DNA of 64,000 nucleotides, taken from Zygnema cylindricum (taxonomy: Eukaryota; Streptophyta; Zygnematophyceae; Zygnematales; Zygnemataceae). Below are positions 26,715 to 38,140 of the stretch, piece after piece; position 1 is the first letter of the stretch, and each line of letters starts with the position of its first letter. The translations under genes and the position numbers were made by a program. Under the pieces are notes generated by a model. That model did no database searches. It saw only the letters and a program-made list of their open reading frames with translations, and was not told where the DNA came from. Location of the stretch: NCBI GenBank assembly GCA_037447655.1, contig JBBHKE010001486.1, positions 1-64,000 on the forward strand, read 5' to 3'.

Positions 26715-27729
26715 GGGCACTTTCCCATGTAACCGAAACTTAAATCTTGTAACTTTGTTTCTAGCGAAGATTCTCCGAACAGCTTTCAAAGCATTCCGAT
26801 GTAAGCGCAAATAACTTGTTACTTCAAAAAGTGACAAACGTAGACATGTAACAAAACATGTGACAAATAAACGGTACACAAAATGTTGCGAAACTTTCAC
26901 TCGGTTTCAATTTCAGATGTTCACCCGCACGCTGAACAGTTTCTATCACTTCGCAATGTCTGTACGCCACATTGTCGACGTGGAGGCATTGCAGATGTTT
27001 AGGGTTTGTGACATTATGACGTCACGCACGTCACGCTCAACTATGACTGCGCCGACGTCACATATTCTAAAACTTTCCGCCATGATTTCCCGATTGTATT
27101 TTTGTTGTCTTTTCTAACTCTACTTGCCATCAAAATACGCCCAAAGATAGTCAAAAGAAATCGTTTTCAAAGATTTTTCATTTGATACCATCATTGACGT
27201 TTTTCGTTGCAAAAATTGTGAAATAGACGTGGTAGTAGAAGAGGGAGAGAGAGAGGGGCACTTTCACGGACTTCACTTTTTTGAAATGGCGTTTGTTGGT
27301 CGAGACCCCTCCACGACCCCTGTACGAAAAAAAAGCGTACGGAAAAAAGTCACGCACGGCTAGAAACGTGCAGTGGGTTTTTCATTTGGTACTCCGCGCA
27401 CAAAAATTGTCAAAAAAATCGACACGTGCGACAGCATCTGCCTATTCGCTCACCTCTTGGAACTATATTTAAAATCACCTCGCGAGGTGATTTTATATAA
27501 AGTTTGAAGATGAGCTGAAAGGTCGCGAAAGTGGCTCGAAACGCGCTAGACGACAAACTACATCGCGCTAAACGACAAACTGCAGTACACACATAAAGTT
27601 TAAAGGTAACGCAACTTGTACGGTGGTAATTTTAATTTTTTGGTACGGCTGCAGATTTTCTCCTTTTTTTCAAGTTATAGTGGAAAACGACATAAAATAA
27701 CTGTAACTTTAGCACATGGGTAAGTGCCC
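26715..27729. mobile_element. PIF/Harbinger-like non-autonomous element B2
   Basis: TIRs read GGGCACTTTCCCATGT on the left and GGGCACTTACCCATGT on the inverse of the right. TAA flanks both sides (26712-26714 and 27730-27732). The interior shares GTTTAGGGTTTGTGA, ATGACGTCACGC and a GAGAGGGAGAG tract with element B1. No transposase is present. The right end lies 226 bp upstream of the mannosidase start codon, so the element forms part of that gene's proximal promoter region. Confidence 0.8.
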
Positions 27730-27955
27730 TAAGTCCGACATACATCAGAGTGCACCAAGTACTGAGCCTAGAGTTTTCTTTACGTAAATTTCATGGTTTT
27801 GCCGTACTTAACTGTGACCAAAACAACGCCTGCCCCTACTAACCTTATTGATATTGTTCATTCATCACTGTCCAGCATGGCGGAAATGGAGCGCTAATGG
27901 AAAACAATTTTTCCTGTAGATCCAATCTCAAGTGAGAATATCTAATGTTCCTGCC

Positions 27956-30900
27956 ATGACAGGACTGCTCCCGACCACACGTGCGGCAGCACACTATGAC
28001 AATGCCAAGTCAAAGAGAGGAGGACGGCTTGCTAAGGTTTGCATCAGGAACACAATATGGTTCCACAAGGCACAGCGCATGATTAGTAACAATAATGTAG
28101 AAAACATGGCTATACTTTTCTAAAATGAGAAAGAATGGACAAACTTGTGGCTTTTAAACAATATCTTTTTGATTAGGAGATGTTGTGGTGTTTCGTTGTC
28201 TTCCGTTTGCTGTTAGGGCAAAAGCTTTTTTTCGTTGTTCGACGGCGGTTGTATTGTTTAGCTAGGGCAAATATATTGCTTATGCTGAAAATGACGAATC
28301 TTCTATAAAAAAATGCCTTTGGCAATTGTAGTGGAAGAACTTGTAGTTGCAAGTGATTGACATTGATGAGCATTCACGAAATTCCTGACAAACATTTAAC
28401 TCAAAAGCCAACTGCTTGTGCTTTTGTTTTTTCATCAGTTTTTTCTGTTACATACTTAAAGCTAAACCTATCTAGAAATAAGCGACGGCAATGTTACGCT
28501 CATATTCTTTGTCAACGGCAAGTTTAGAATAGCAGGATTGCGGCAATGATCCTAGGAAATGTTTACTCTGCAATATGTTTACCTTAGAAACGAAAGATGT
28601 CAATTATTAGAATTGCCAACTCTACAATGGCAGTCCGTTTCCAGTCTGAGACATGTTTATTTTCTGCTTAGTCAGTAGGCTGAGCCTCCCATCTGGTTGG
28701 TTTTGTCAACTGAAATTCATGCACATAGATTTGGTTGCTCTTGACATTTATAATTAATTATAAATTTTGCAGTAGAGCGTCTCAAAATTTTGACTGGCTA
28801 TTTCTCCTGGCATGATTTTTTTGCATTTCTTTTCCAATGGATTAGTTTACGCCTTATGATGATCATAAATGCTTGTGTTTTATCTAGCCTTTATTGTGAC
28901 ATTCTTAAAAGCTGTATGGCTCTACACTCAGAGCCTCTTACTTGTATCACCATTATTCTCTCTTTACTGATTCTGTTGTTTTAATTATCTGGGTTCACAC
29001 AATTCATTCACTCTGTCCAGAATACTGAGGTGTTCTCGCGTCTACTTATAATTTTGGCTCGGAAGTAACTGAGTCAATTATGTAGTGCTCTTATTTGATG
29101 ATACTCCCAACTTTTAGTGCTGTCCTGAGGTTTTCAGACGGAAATGGTTTTGTCCCTTAGTCCCTTTGCATTCTATCTTCTGTCTACCAATCAGAGAGCT
29201 TGGTGCTTCCCTGTTGGCCTCTCCCTGTTTTGTCAAAAAAGTATAAAAATAGAACCTGCATAATTTCACAGTAAGCTTGTTATGTTTATGTTGAGTTCTT
29301 GCACTAGAGAAATTTTACTTCGAATGTTGATCAGTGAAAATCCTCATTTGGGCCAGGTGCATTTGGTTCTACTGGCTTATGGAAGTTTTAATGTGGGGGC
29401 CCAAAAGATGTACTTTCCATGAGCTAGCCAAAGCAATACACTGCCTATCGCGATTATTCGGTCACGATTCTTTCGGCTGAAAATCATAAAATGGTGGCAA
29501 TACACTATTTAGAGGAGTGGACTTAAATCTTTCACGTCATCTGCACTAAATTAGTATTATTGTTGCTAATTTTGCTCTAATATAAACAATTCCTTTACAC
29601 TAATAGTGATGGGCGATGTAGTGCTTTTTTTTTCCGTGAGATGATTATGGTTTTGTCCAGCAGCAACTTGCTATTATGGTTGCAGTCGTCGAGCCATGGC
29701 ATTCGTGGTAGTTCTTGGTGACTAGTCTGGAAAACACCACTCTTAAGCGCTTGTGAACTACTTTAATTGCTATTAGTGTAAAGGAATAATTGTGTAAATG
29801 CGGAACTAGAATGTAAAATACTAATTAGTGTAGGGAGATGTGGCGACTTGTCCACTCCCTTTAATAGTGTGTTAACAGTAAATTGTGTATTTTGGTCAGA
29901 AACAGCCGCGACCGAATTAGTGTTATGAACACTAATAGCGATGGAGAGTGTAGTTTGGACATGATTTTACATCGAGAAAGGCATATCAACATCCATATTC
30001 CGTACTTGGAATTGTATGGTTTATACAACGTTCAAAGCTAGACTGATGGCAAAAATTTGTGTGGTAATGACTGGATCCACTTGTTCCTCTGCTTTGTTCA
30101 CTATTGGTGCTTTTATGAATTGAATGGATAAAAGATAGCTGCAGGAAAAAAAATTCTGGCAATAATATCCTTGACTTGTTTGTTTTGAATTTTTGGGCCA
30201 TAAAATATGTGCAGCTGTTTGTACTTTACCAAAGAAGATATCCCATTTTGAGACTTTGTAATTCCACCAGCATCCTCACTGTTGTCAGTATCTGCTGTCT
30301 AATCTATCTTGTGGCTGATTGGAGAGGCCCGGGAAGTTCAGTATCGTCTCAAAAGCAGTTAAATGGCATAAGTGCGAGGGTGTCAAGATTTCGTGGTACA
30401 TCTGTCAGATCAAATGACTTGAAGGTAGCAAAAAAACATTCAAAAGAAGGCACAGGAGATGGAGCCAAGTCTGGAGGTGCTAATGATGACTCAGATGATG
30501 ACACTGGAGAGAATTCGGAGACTTCAAAAGGCAGTCATCATGGACAGAAGAGCCAAGAAAATGGAGATAATTACGACGGAAACGGTCTTGACGTGAAGGC
30601 TAATGCAGAAGGGGGATCTTCACTGGGGTTGACGGAGCCATTGGTGGATGATTTTGATGGAATTACCGGTGATAAAAAACGCAAAGCAATTCAGATGGGG
30701 ATGGATGCTGAGCGTGACAGTCTTAGATCTGAGAAGAAGCCTGTCGATGGAGTTTCTGAAGAGTCAAAAAGTGTTATCGAGGAAGACACGGCGGCAGTAG
30801 AAAGGATAAAAGATAATCAGTTATCCGATGCTGATATGATGGAAACAGAGCAAGAGCCTACAGAGGATTATGGGAGAGGAAGTAAGTCCGAGGACAGTGG

Positions 30901-33900
30901 GCAAAAGAGTGAGGGTTTGGAGGAGGGAGTTAAAAAACCGGACAATGATGGACAAAAAGGGGAAAGCCAAGAAAAACAGGAGGATGTCGGTGACGTTCAA
31001 GAGGACAGCGGGAATGCTGACGAGCATAAGAAAACTAGACAGGGTAAAAAGAACGGGGTTGGAGGCTCGAATTCAGATGAGACAGAAACTCCGGAGGAGG
31101 AAGCATTGAGGGAGGTGCAGATGGATAATGATGGGCGGTGGAGGCAAGGAGTAGGTCGTGGGGATAGCCAGGGAGGTGCAGAGAAAGGCAGTGACTTGGA
31201 AACTCCTAAAGAGAAGATACAGGATCATTTGAATTTACCAAACCGTGATGAGCTTGTCATAGGAAACAGGTTAACAGACATTGGGCAAGGTGCTGGATAT
31301 GTTGGAGGTAATGGAAGTTCGACGAATCATTTGAGAGACCCTCACACTGCTGAACATAGAGTTGTTGCTTCAAGGAGTCGTAGAGTAGAAAAAAAAAGTC
31401 ACAATGATTTGAATGGATCGGGAGTTGGTGGGATAAATCCTACCGAAAATGTCGGTAGCGAGAGGAAACAACATAAAGCTGATAAGCTGAAAAGAAAACT
31501 AAACAGCACTAGAGAGGTGGAACACAGTGAGCACCAGGATGATAAGGAGAAGAATCAGAAACTGAAGGCTGTTGCTGGAGGGACAGAGAAAAAATCTCCT
31601 ACGGGGGAAAATGATGGGAGAGCTGGAACTAAGGCTCCTGAGTCAAAATGGAAAACTCAACAGGAGGCAGTTGTTAGAGCCTTTAGACATGCCTGGCAAG
31701 GCTATCGGAGTTATGCTATGGGATACGATGAGCTTAAGCCTGTGAGTCGGAGAGGAGAAAATAATTTAGGTGGTCTTGGGGCCACTGTTATTGATGCTCT
31801 GGATACGGCCATCATTATGGGTCAAAAAGACATAGTTGAAGAAGCCGGAAATTGGGTAAAAGATGAACTCCCAAAACATATTTCGGATGCGGACCAAGTG
31901 AACCTGTTTGAGACAACTATCAGGGTATTGGGAGGCCTTTTGAGTGCATATTATCTGAGTGGAGGAGGGAAAGGAGGTGTGGTACAAGGCTGGGAGCATC
32001 GGTGGGGCCCACCCCCAGAAGTGTATCTAGAGTGTGCAAAAGATTTGGGAGATCGTCTTTTTGAGGCCTTCAGGCAAAGCCCGACTGCAATTCCTTTGTC
32101 AGATGTGGTACTCCGTACAAGGTATATGGCCTATTTATCTGTTAAAAACTGGAGTATGAGTATGTGTACATTTTACTGGGGTACCCGCTGAATTAAAATC
32201 CTTTTTTTTTTAAAGATCAGGAACGTCAGATAGATAAAGTCAGATACTTGTAAATTATCTTTAACTGAAATGTCTGTGACCTTTTTTCAGATTGGTCGGG
32301 TGCATGTTTTTGCTTCTCAACTCAAAGCTAATCTCACTCCATCATTGAGAAAATTGCACAAAATTTTCCTGAAATCTTACTGTAGAGCAACTACATCATC
32401 TACCAAATCACTGCCATCAACTTGAAGAAAGTATATATATGGGCATAGGTGTTGTTTACCTAACAAAGCTTATGTGGCTATTGACTTTGTCGGTGTTATT
32501 GGATTTCAATCTGCCTAGGACCTCTGCAGTTGTAAGAGTCTGTTTTGCACAACTGATTACTTGCCAATCGTTGGGTTTCCACTACACCGCTAATCATTAT
32601 TAGTGTTAAAGGCTTTTTCACCACTTTAAACATCTTTTTCTTGTGCACACTAGTCGGATCGTCAATCGGAGACCACCAATAGGAAGGTGGGAATCTTGCC
32701 TTCCAATAGCAACCTTCAGATTGACAACCTGACAAGTGTGCACGAAGAAAAGATGTTTTAAGTGGCGAAAAAAACTTTAACACTAATAACGAGTAGTGGT
32801 GTAGTTTTTCTGTTATGTGCAATGCAAATATATGGATAAGGTAAAGAGTTGGTTTCTGAAGGAAGAAAATCACAGACAATTTGTAGCCGACGAGGTATTT
32901 GTAGTGAGGGGATTTGGAGAAATGCGCTATTTTCCTTCTGTCCAGCCTCACACATTATCCATTCTTAAAAGCACCCCATTTCTTTTTATGATATGTGTCA
33001 AAATTTGACACCATATGGACATGTTCGAATATTGGTTTGGTAAGAAATTTGCAGCAATTGATTAGCAATTGCTTCATACCAACTTATTCTTTGAAAATAT
33101 GGATACACCCGTAGAATAAGTTGTGTCTTGGCTAAAGATCTCAGCTTGTGAAGGTCATATGCTCTTTTATTAGAAACTGCAATATTTTTTTGTTTTGGTA
33201 AATACATCTGGTTTAACGCAGGTCTGTGAAGAAGCTCCTCACATGAATCAAAGTCATGTTTCTGTGCTAATCCAGTTCAATCGAATGAAATTCACCAGCC
33301 AAAACAAGACCATTTTAAACTATTGTTTCTCTCTCAATAATCTCCGTCTCTCCTCCTCACCCCTCCCCCTCCCCCTCCCGCTCCCCCTCCTCCTCCCCCT
33401 CTCCTTCCCCCTCCCTCTCCCCCCTACCAGATCCTCCGAGCGAGCAAAGTTCAATGGAGGTGCGAGCAGTACTGCGGAGTGCACCACGGTACAGTTGGAG
33501 TTCCTGGCCCTTAGTTACGAAACGGGCGACGAACAGTACGGAAAAGGTGTCATGAAAACCATGGAACTCATGCGGCAACTCCCCAAACACCATGGACTTG
33601 TGCCCATCTTCATTGAGTGCGAATTTCCAACTCTTCTAACTGGTTTCGCTCTTATCCTCATTCTCGAATAGGGAGAGGTAGACAGAGAGTGGACGGCGAG
33701 GGATAGGGAGAAGGAATGGGTCATTGGGAGGGAGAGGGACAGAGGGAGGTGGAAGGAGCGAGAGAGCGGGAGTTGGGGGCAGGAGTGGGGGAGGGGGGAG
33801 ACGAGGCAAGGAAACAGTAGTGGCATGGATGCACAACTCTAAGACGATTCTTTCCGATTTTTCAAAGACTTTGACCTTTGGTTTTTTTAATCGAGTGTGA

Positions 33901-36699
33901 ATTGGAAACTCCTTGGCCGGTTTCACTCAACCTCTCTCTGGGATACATGACACCTTTAGTAATCAATACTGGCATTTTCTTGGGAAAATTATTTTTTTGT
34001 TTCTCAAAGCACGTGAATAGTCGTACATGGGCTCGTTAATCTTTCCCTGAAAACTTACTCGATAATGACACTCCTAAGGACTCCACATTTTTTAAACTTT
34101 ATACATTTGGTTATGGATTTGTTTGTTGGGAGAGTGCAGTCCACAATCTGGCAACTTTCAAGGGTCAGAAATTCGTCTAGGCTCTCGAGGTGACAGTTAT
34201 TACGAATATCTTATCAAAGTGTGGTTACAACAAAATCGAGCTCCACAGTATTTACGAGATCTCTACGATGAGGCCATGACTGGAGTCAAGAAGTTCCTTG
34301 TTGCCAAATCTGTACCGAATGGACTTGTGTTTATCGGAGAGCTCCCAAGTGGAGAAGGATCTGCTCTTCACCCAAAAATGGATCACCTTGTGAGTTATGT
34401 CCTTCCTTTCGTTTTCTTTTCTGGGTGGTTTTTCTTCCCTTCCGGAAACATACAGGCTTCTATCCTTTCAGCTTTCCTGCTAAGGTTGTGAATGGACGTG
34501 AATGATATCTGAACTTTGGTTTACATTCATGTTTTTTTCAATGTGTTAAGAGACAATTAATGTGGATTTAGTGGCCGTGAATGTTTCTGGTCGCCAAATT
34601 TGTTGTTCTAGTGAACTTACTCATGGTCTTTGGTCGAAGAATGGAAAAATCCTTATGGATAATTTTTTGACATGTATTTTTTGAGCATTGGAAGGCTAAA
34701 ACATCTTCATATGTTTCATGGAGACGTTTCATTCTCGCAATTTTCTTCTCTCTCCTCCTTTTTGTTTTACTGAAGTTCTATTTTTACAATGGACAGGTCT
34801 GTTTTCTTGGAGGTACTCTGGCTTTGGGCGCCACTGGAGGGTTATCAGTAAAAGAGGCAGAAATTCACCACCCTCTGTCAAAAACTGCAAAAGAAGACCT
34901 TCAATTGGCTCGTGATTTGACTTCAACTTGTTACCAAACTTACAATGTGACAACCACGGGCCTTGGGCCTGAGATTACTTACTTCAGTTTGCAGGTATGG
35001 TTCAGCCAAAGTGAAGAGATTTCTTTGTGAAAAAATTTCTTCACATGTGAAGAGATTTCTTTATATCCTCGTTACACAATTTGAGTTTACTTACGTTTCA
35101 TAAAGTTATACGATGACTCACGTACTCTGAGATTGTACCGAGGCTATTAACGATATATTCTTTGAACACGTTTTGTGGATGAGACAGTTAGTTATGATGT
35201 AAGCACAAAATAATATTAGCATTTGTTGTCTCATTGAGAATTTAATAGGGCTGTGTTCCTATACCCAGGTACATTGGCCCACAAAAGTTGTCGGTTTTTG
35301 TTAAAGTTGTATATTACAATGGGGACGGCCTATGACCAGCATTAAGGATAACTGCCATTTCCCAGACCATAAACTTTGACGTTAGTTAAAACGTTGAAAC
35401 CCCGCGCTCAAACTTTTGAGCCGGTATAACTTGTGCATACGGAATTTACTTTTGCCTGTGTACCCATAAATGGTACAGGTACGACCATACTTTATGTTGG
35501 ATTGTACGATAATGTACAAAATTGTACTTTCTACCGAGTACTCGTTTAAAACTGTTACGTTGTTTTGTCTGCCCTAGTACTTGGACAAAACAATTATCAT
35601 GATCCCTGGCAATCAATAGTATAATCGGTTAAATCAAGGACTGTTATGTCTGCAGCTGCTTTTTGGTATGCATTTTATTCACTTCCACCCTTTTATGTTG
35701 TTTTTTCGACTAGACAAGACAACTATTCAAGGTGTGAATCGAAATCATCAAAATGCAGTGGAGCAGGACCCTGGGAAAAAAGGTACTTATTGTTTTCCTC
35801 ACACTCGAAGGATCGATTAAAATCTCATAACCAGTGATTTTATTTGTTTTCAGAACAAGGAAGGTGTGGACCATGGGACTCGAGCCGATTCTAAATATCG
35901 AAGTGACATTGAGATTCATCCAATGGACCGCCACAATTTGCTGCGTCCAGAGACTGTGGAATCACTTTTTTACATGTTTCGTACTACAGGAGACGTGAAG
36001 TAAGTCCAGGCTGTTTTCATCACACGCATTTATATGCCAATTTAAATTGACAGTCGCTTTTAGATCTGTGTCTTAACCTTTGTTTAGCTGTATGCTGTTG
36101 TAATTTGAAACAATTAAGGGGAGTTCTAACAGCTGTATCGGAATCTGGAGTTTAAGAATAAAATAGGTGTAGAATCTTGCACGATTTCATACTGCAATCT
36201 CTTCCAGTGACTCTGGCAATCTCTTCCAGTATATCTCTGCATCATTTTTTTGCCTCTCTTTGTTTGCACATTTTTGTTTAGGACTGTTCTAACCCTGATG
36301 TGTCTCCTCTGGTTCCTGGCAATATATATATATGTATTGCCAGTTTAGGTTATATATATAATGTGTGTGTGTATATTTATGTATGTGTGTTTGACGTTTT
36401 TCTTGATGGGTTCGTTACTAATATTCAAAATATTGTGCAGATATCGGGAATGGGGATGGCAGATATTTCTCGCTTTTGAGAAATACACACGAGTGGAGAC
36501 TGGAGGTTATTCATCAGTCAATGATGTCACTCGCATTCCTCCTCCACTGAGAGATTCCATGGAGACATTCTTCTTGGGCGAAACTCTGAAGTATTTCTAT
36601 CTCTTGTTTGATGACAACAACCTTCTTCCACTCGACAAGTTTGTATTTAATACAGAAGCCCATCCCTTGCCCATCTTTCCACTCAAGGCAACAAATTAA
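27956..36699 (+). CDS. MNS3: Mannosyl-oligosaccharide 1,2-alpha-mannosidase, GH47, MNS3-like (7 exons)
   Basis: Exons: 27956-28036, 30215-32121, 33431-33616, 34140-34389, 34797-34994, 35854-35999, 36441-36699. All introns are GT-AG, phases match and the sum is 1008 codons plus TAA. The enzyme trims alpha-1,2-mannose from N-glycans in the ER/cis-Golgi. It is a type II membrane protein: a short cytosolic tail with HYDNAK, as in plant MNS3, then a membrane span at about residues 45-61. GH47 motifs follow: [13 protein letters not shown] (about 546), [12 protein letters not shown] (589), [11 protein letters not shown] (739), RPETVESLF (905), [12 protein letters not shown] (963) and FNTEAHPLP (992), so acid residues and the calcium-site Thr are kept. 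The odd part is residues 66-503, a charged Gly/Asp/Glu/Lys/Ser-rich stem encoded within exon 2; known plant MNS3 is about 620 residues in total. The first exon rests on phase and the HYDNAK match; it is the least certain. Introns 1 and 2 contain small TIR elements. Confidence 0.9.
29437..29621. mobile_element. Small TIR element, C subfamily, copy 3 (intronic)
   Basis: Ends are TACACTGCCTATCGCG and, inverse at the right, CTACATCGCCCATCAC, both followed by AT(T)A-type TTAG/TTCG sequence. It is homologous to 29758-29953 in the opposite orientation, sharing GGAGTGGAC and TCCTTTACACTAATAG. It sits in intron 1 of the mannosidase gene. Confidence 0.65.
29758..29953. mobile_element. Small TIR element, C subfamily, copy 1 (intronic)
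   Basis: It ends at CTACTTTAATTGCTATTAG on the left and, inverse at the right, CTACACTCTCCATCGC. It matches 59469-59668 in the same orientation, including ACTAATT(T)AGTG, GGAGATG and GACC(G/A)AATTAGTG. It sits in intron 1 of the mannosidase gene, 136 bp from copy 3, which is inverted. Confidence 0.7.
32582..32804. mobile_element. Foldback TIR element E1 (intronic)
   Basis: Ends are CTACACCGCTAATCATTATT and, inverse at the right, CTACACCACTACTCGTTATT. The inverted repeat continues for about 100 bp on each side (both arms carry TTTTC(A/G)CCACTT and GTGCACACT), so nearly the whole 223 bp could form one hairpin. It lies in intron 2 of the mannosidase gene. Confidence 0.8.
33340..33427. repeat. 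CT-rich simple sequence before a splice acceptor
   Basis: An imperfect (CCCTCC)n/(CTCC)n tract runs directly into CTACCAG, the acceptor of mannosidase exon 3 at 33431. It probably serves as the polypyrimidine tract. Confidence 0.85.
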
Positions 36700-37183
36700 G
36701 CGACAAAGGAAGTCGCTTTTGGTCAAAAAGTTTCTACAATGTTTATGTATTCGTTGCTGAAAAAATAATTTCGTGCATAAACATTTTTACCGCCTCGCCA
36801 CTTTTTTCTCGTAATGGGTGCTCCTGTCCTTCCACCGACAATTTTTATGTTTCCATAAAAATTGTGCAAAATAATGTGGCTTGGATAACCGGTTGCAAAT
36901 TTTTAATTATCTCAAAAATGTAACTTTTGTATCAGAATTTTACACTTATACTGGTCTCAAAAATCAGCTCTTTTTGCAGATGTTCCTGTGAAAAAGATTT
37001 TTGTTCTTCTTTATTTGTACAAATACTCGATCCGTTTGGATGAGCGGAATGGAATTTATCGACTCTCTCTCTCTCTCCCCTCTCTCCGTCTCTCCCTCTC
37101 TCTCTCCCCTCTCTCCATCTCTCCCTCTTCCTCTCCCTCTCCCTCTCCGTCTCCGTCTTGCTCTTGGTCCTCTCTTTTTACAG
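36700..37183. other. Mannosidase 3' flank and CT-rich tract
   Basis: The first 360 bp after the stop codon are AT-rich and presumably hold the 3' UTR; AATAAT occurs about 60 bp past the stop but no strong poly(A) signal is clear. From about 37065 to 37160 lies a (CTCTCC)n tract that ends at TTTTTACAG, the acceptor of the orphan exon at 37184. Confidence 0.5.
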
Positions 37184-37305
37184 GTATTTCCGGAGAAGAG
37201 AGGCAAATGGAGGGCCACCACTCAGTCTCGTGAGTTTTTGCTTTCTATTCGGAGATACTATAGCAATGCCTATACGGATGCGGAAAAACAAGACGCGATA
37301 AATCT
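37184..37305 (+). pseudogene. Orphan exon resembling a plant SAC-domain phosphoinositide phosphatase
   Basis: Between a good acceptor (CTTTTTACAG) and donor (CTGTAAG) lies an open 122-bp exon of 40 codons plus two bases. Its key phrase is RRYYSNAYTDAEKQDAINL, which I recognise from the C-terminal part of plant SAC (FIG4-like) phosphatases, where YYxNxYTDxxKQDAIN(L/V)FLG is conserved. These enzymes act on phosphatidylinositol phosphates on endomembranes. No upstream SAC exon fits, because the mannosidase gene ends 485 bp before it. I also find no downstream exon with the expected FLG continuation before 40 kb. It is therefore most likely a captured or left-over gene fragment. The family assignment is from memory of the motif and is moderately sure. 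Confidence 0.55.
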
Positions 37306-37930
37306 GTAAGATATTTATCTTTTTATTTGGAGATGGTTTTGTTAAGGTATCTGTGTTTTTTTCTTGAAGATCCCTTTCTTTGGAGATGGTATTTGTTTAG
37401 ATTTTTTTTATTGGATTGTCTTTTTCTTTTTTCCTTATTTTGTGATGGTATTGGAGGGTCTTTTTTGAGGTTTTCTTTTTATTGTTTTTTCATTTGGAGA
37501 CGGTATTAGCTTTTAAGAACATTTTAAGTGTCGAGATTTTAATAAGGGAATGTGAAGCAGAGTGAGGAAATTGTTAAATGAATGGATGTGAGTTTAGTTA
37601 AAGGAAATTTATAAATGGATGTGTACGTGGCTGAAACACTTTATAAATGGATAAAGAGGTGTATAAGTTGACGTGTAATAGTTAGATAGGTTTATATTTG
37701 GGGTGTAAAAACCATTTATTTTTCTGAAATGATAATTGGGAATGATGGTGCATTCATTTTTTCAATCAATGTTGATGTTATTGCTTGTGAGTTTTTTGGG
37801 ATATTATTATAATAAGAATCAAAACTGAATTCATTCCTTTAAAGTATGGATTCTATGGCTATGGCAGATACTCTCTCATAACAACTCTTCAGTATTTCCA
37901 AATGAGTTTTAAGTTAGAGCCCAGAAATGC
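37306..37930. other. Gene-free interval with TTT(A/G)GAGA(T/C)GGT repeats
   Basis: The phrase TTTGGAGA(T/C)GGT recurs at about 37325, 37379 and 37493, with a similar TTTTGTGATGGT near 37437, as a weak repeat of about 55 bp. No coding support. Another tract reading GTGTA(C/T/A)AA/GTGTATAAG repeats near 37620-37700. Confidence 0.4.
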
Positions 37931-38140
37931 ATCCTCTCTCCCTCCCTCTCCCTGCTCTCCCTGCTCTCCCTCGCTCTCTCCCCGTTCTCTCTCGCTCTCT
38001 CCCTGTTCTCCCCCTCCCTCTCCTTCTCCCTCTCTCTCATCCTCTCTCTCCCTCTCCCATTCCGTGTCCTCTTTCTCTCCCTGTCCCTCGCCCTCTCCCT
38101 TTTTTTTTGTTGCCCCCTCCCCCTCCCCCTCTCACCCGTA
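37931..38140. repeat. CT-rich simple sequence
   Basis: Imperfect (CTCTCCCTG)n pyrimidine tract. ORFs through it on both strands are Ser/Pro/Leu low complexity and not genes. Confidence 0.85.

Noticed and set aside
30176-30214. ATG at 30176 as the mannosidase start
   Set aside because: It lies upstream of a good acceptor (ATGTGCAG) in the intron; the upstream exon with HYDNAK joins in phase and matches the family N terminus.
35719-35782. Possible extra exon in the mannosidase gene (frame reading [12 protein letters not shown])
   Set aside because: It has acceptor- and donor-like ends, but its length breaks the phase. Joining 34994 directly to 35854 gives exactly the spacing seen between YF and DRHNLL in plant MNS3.
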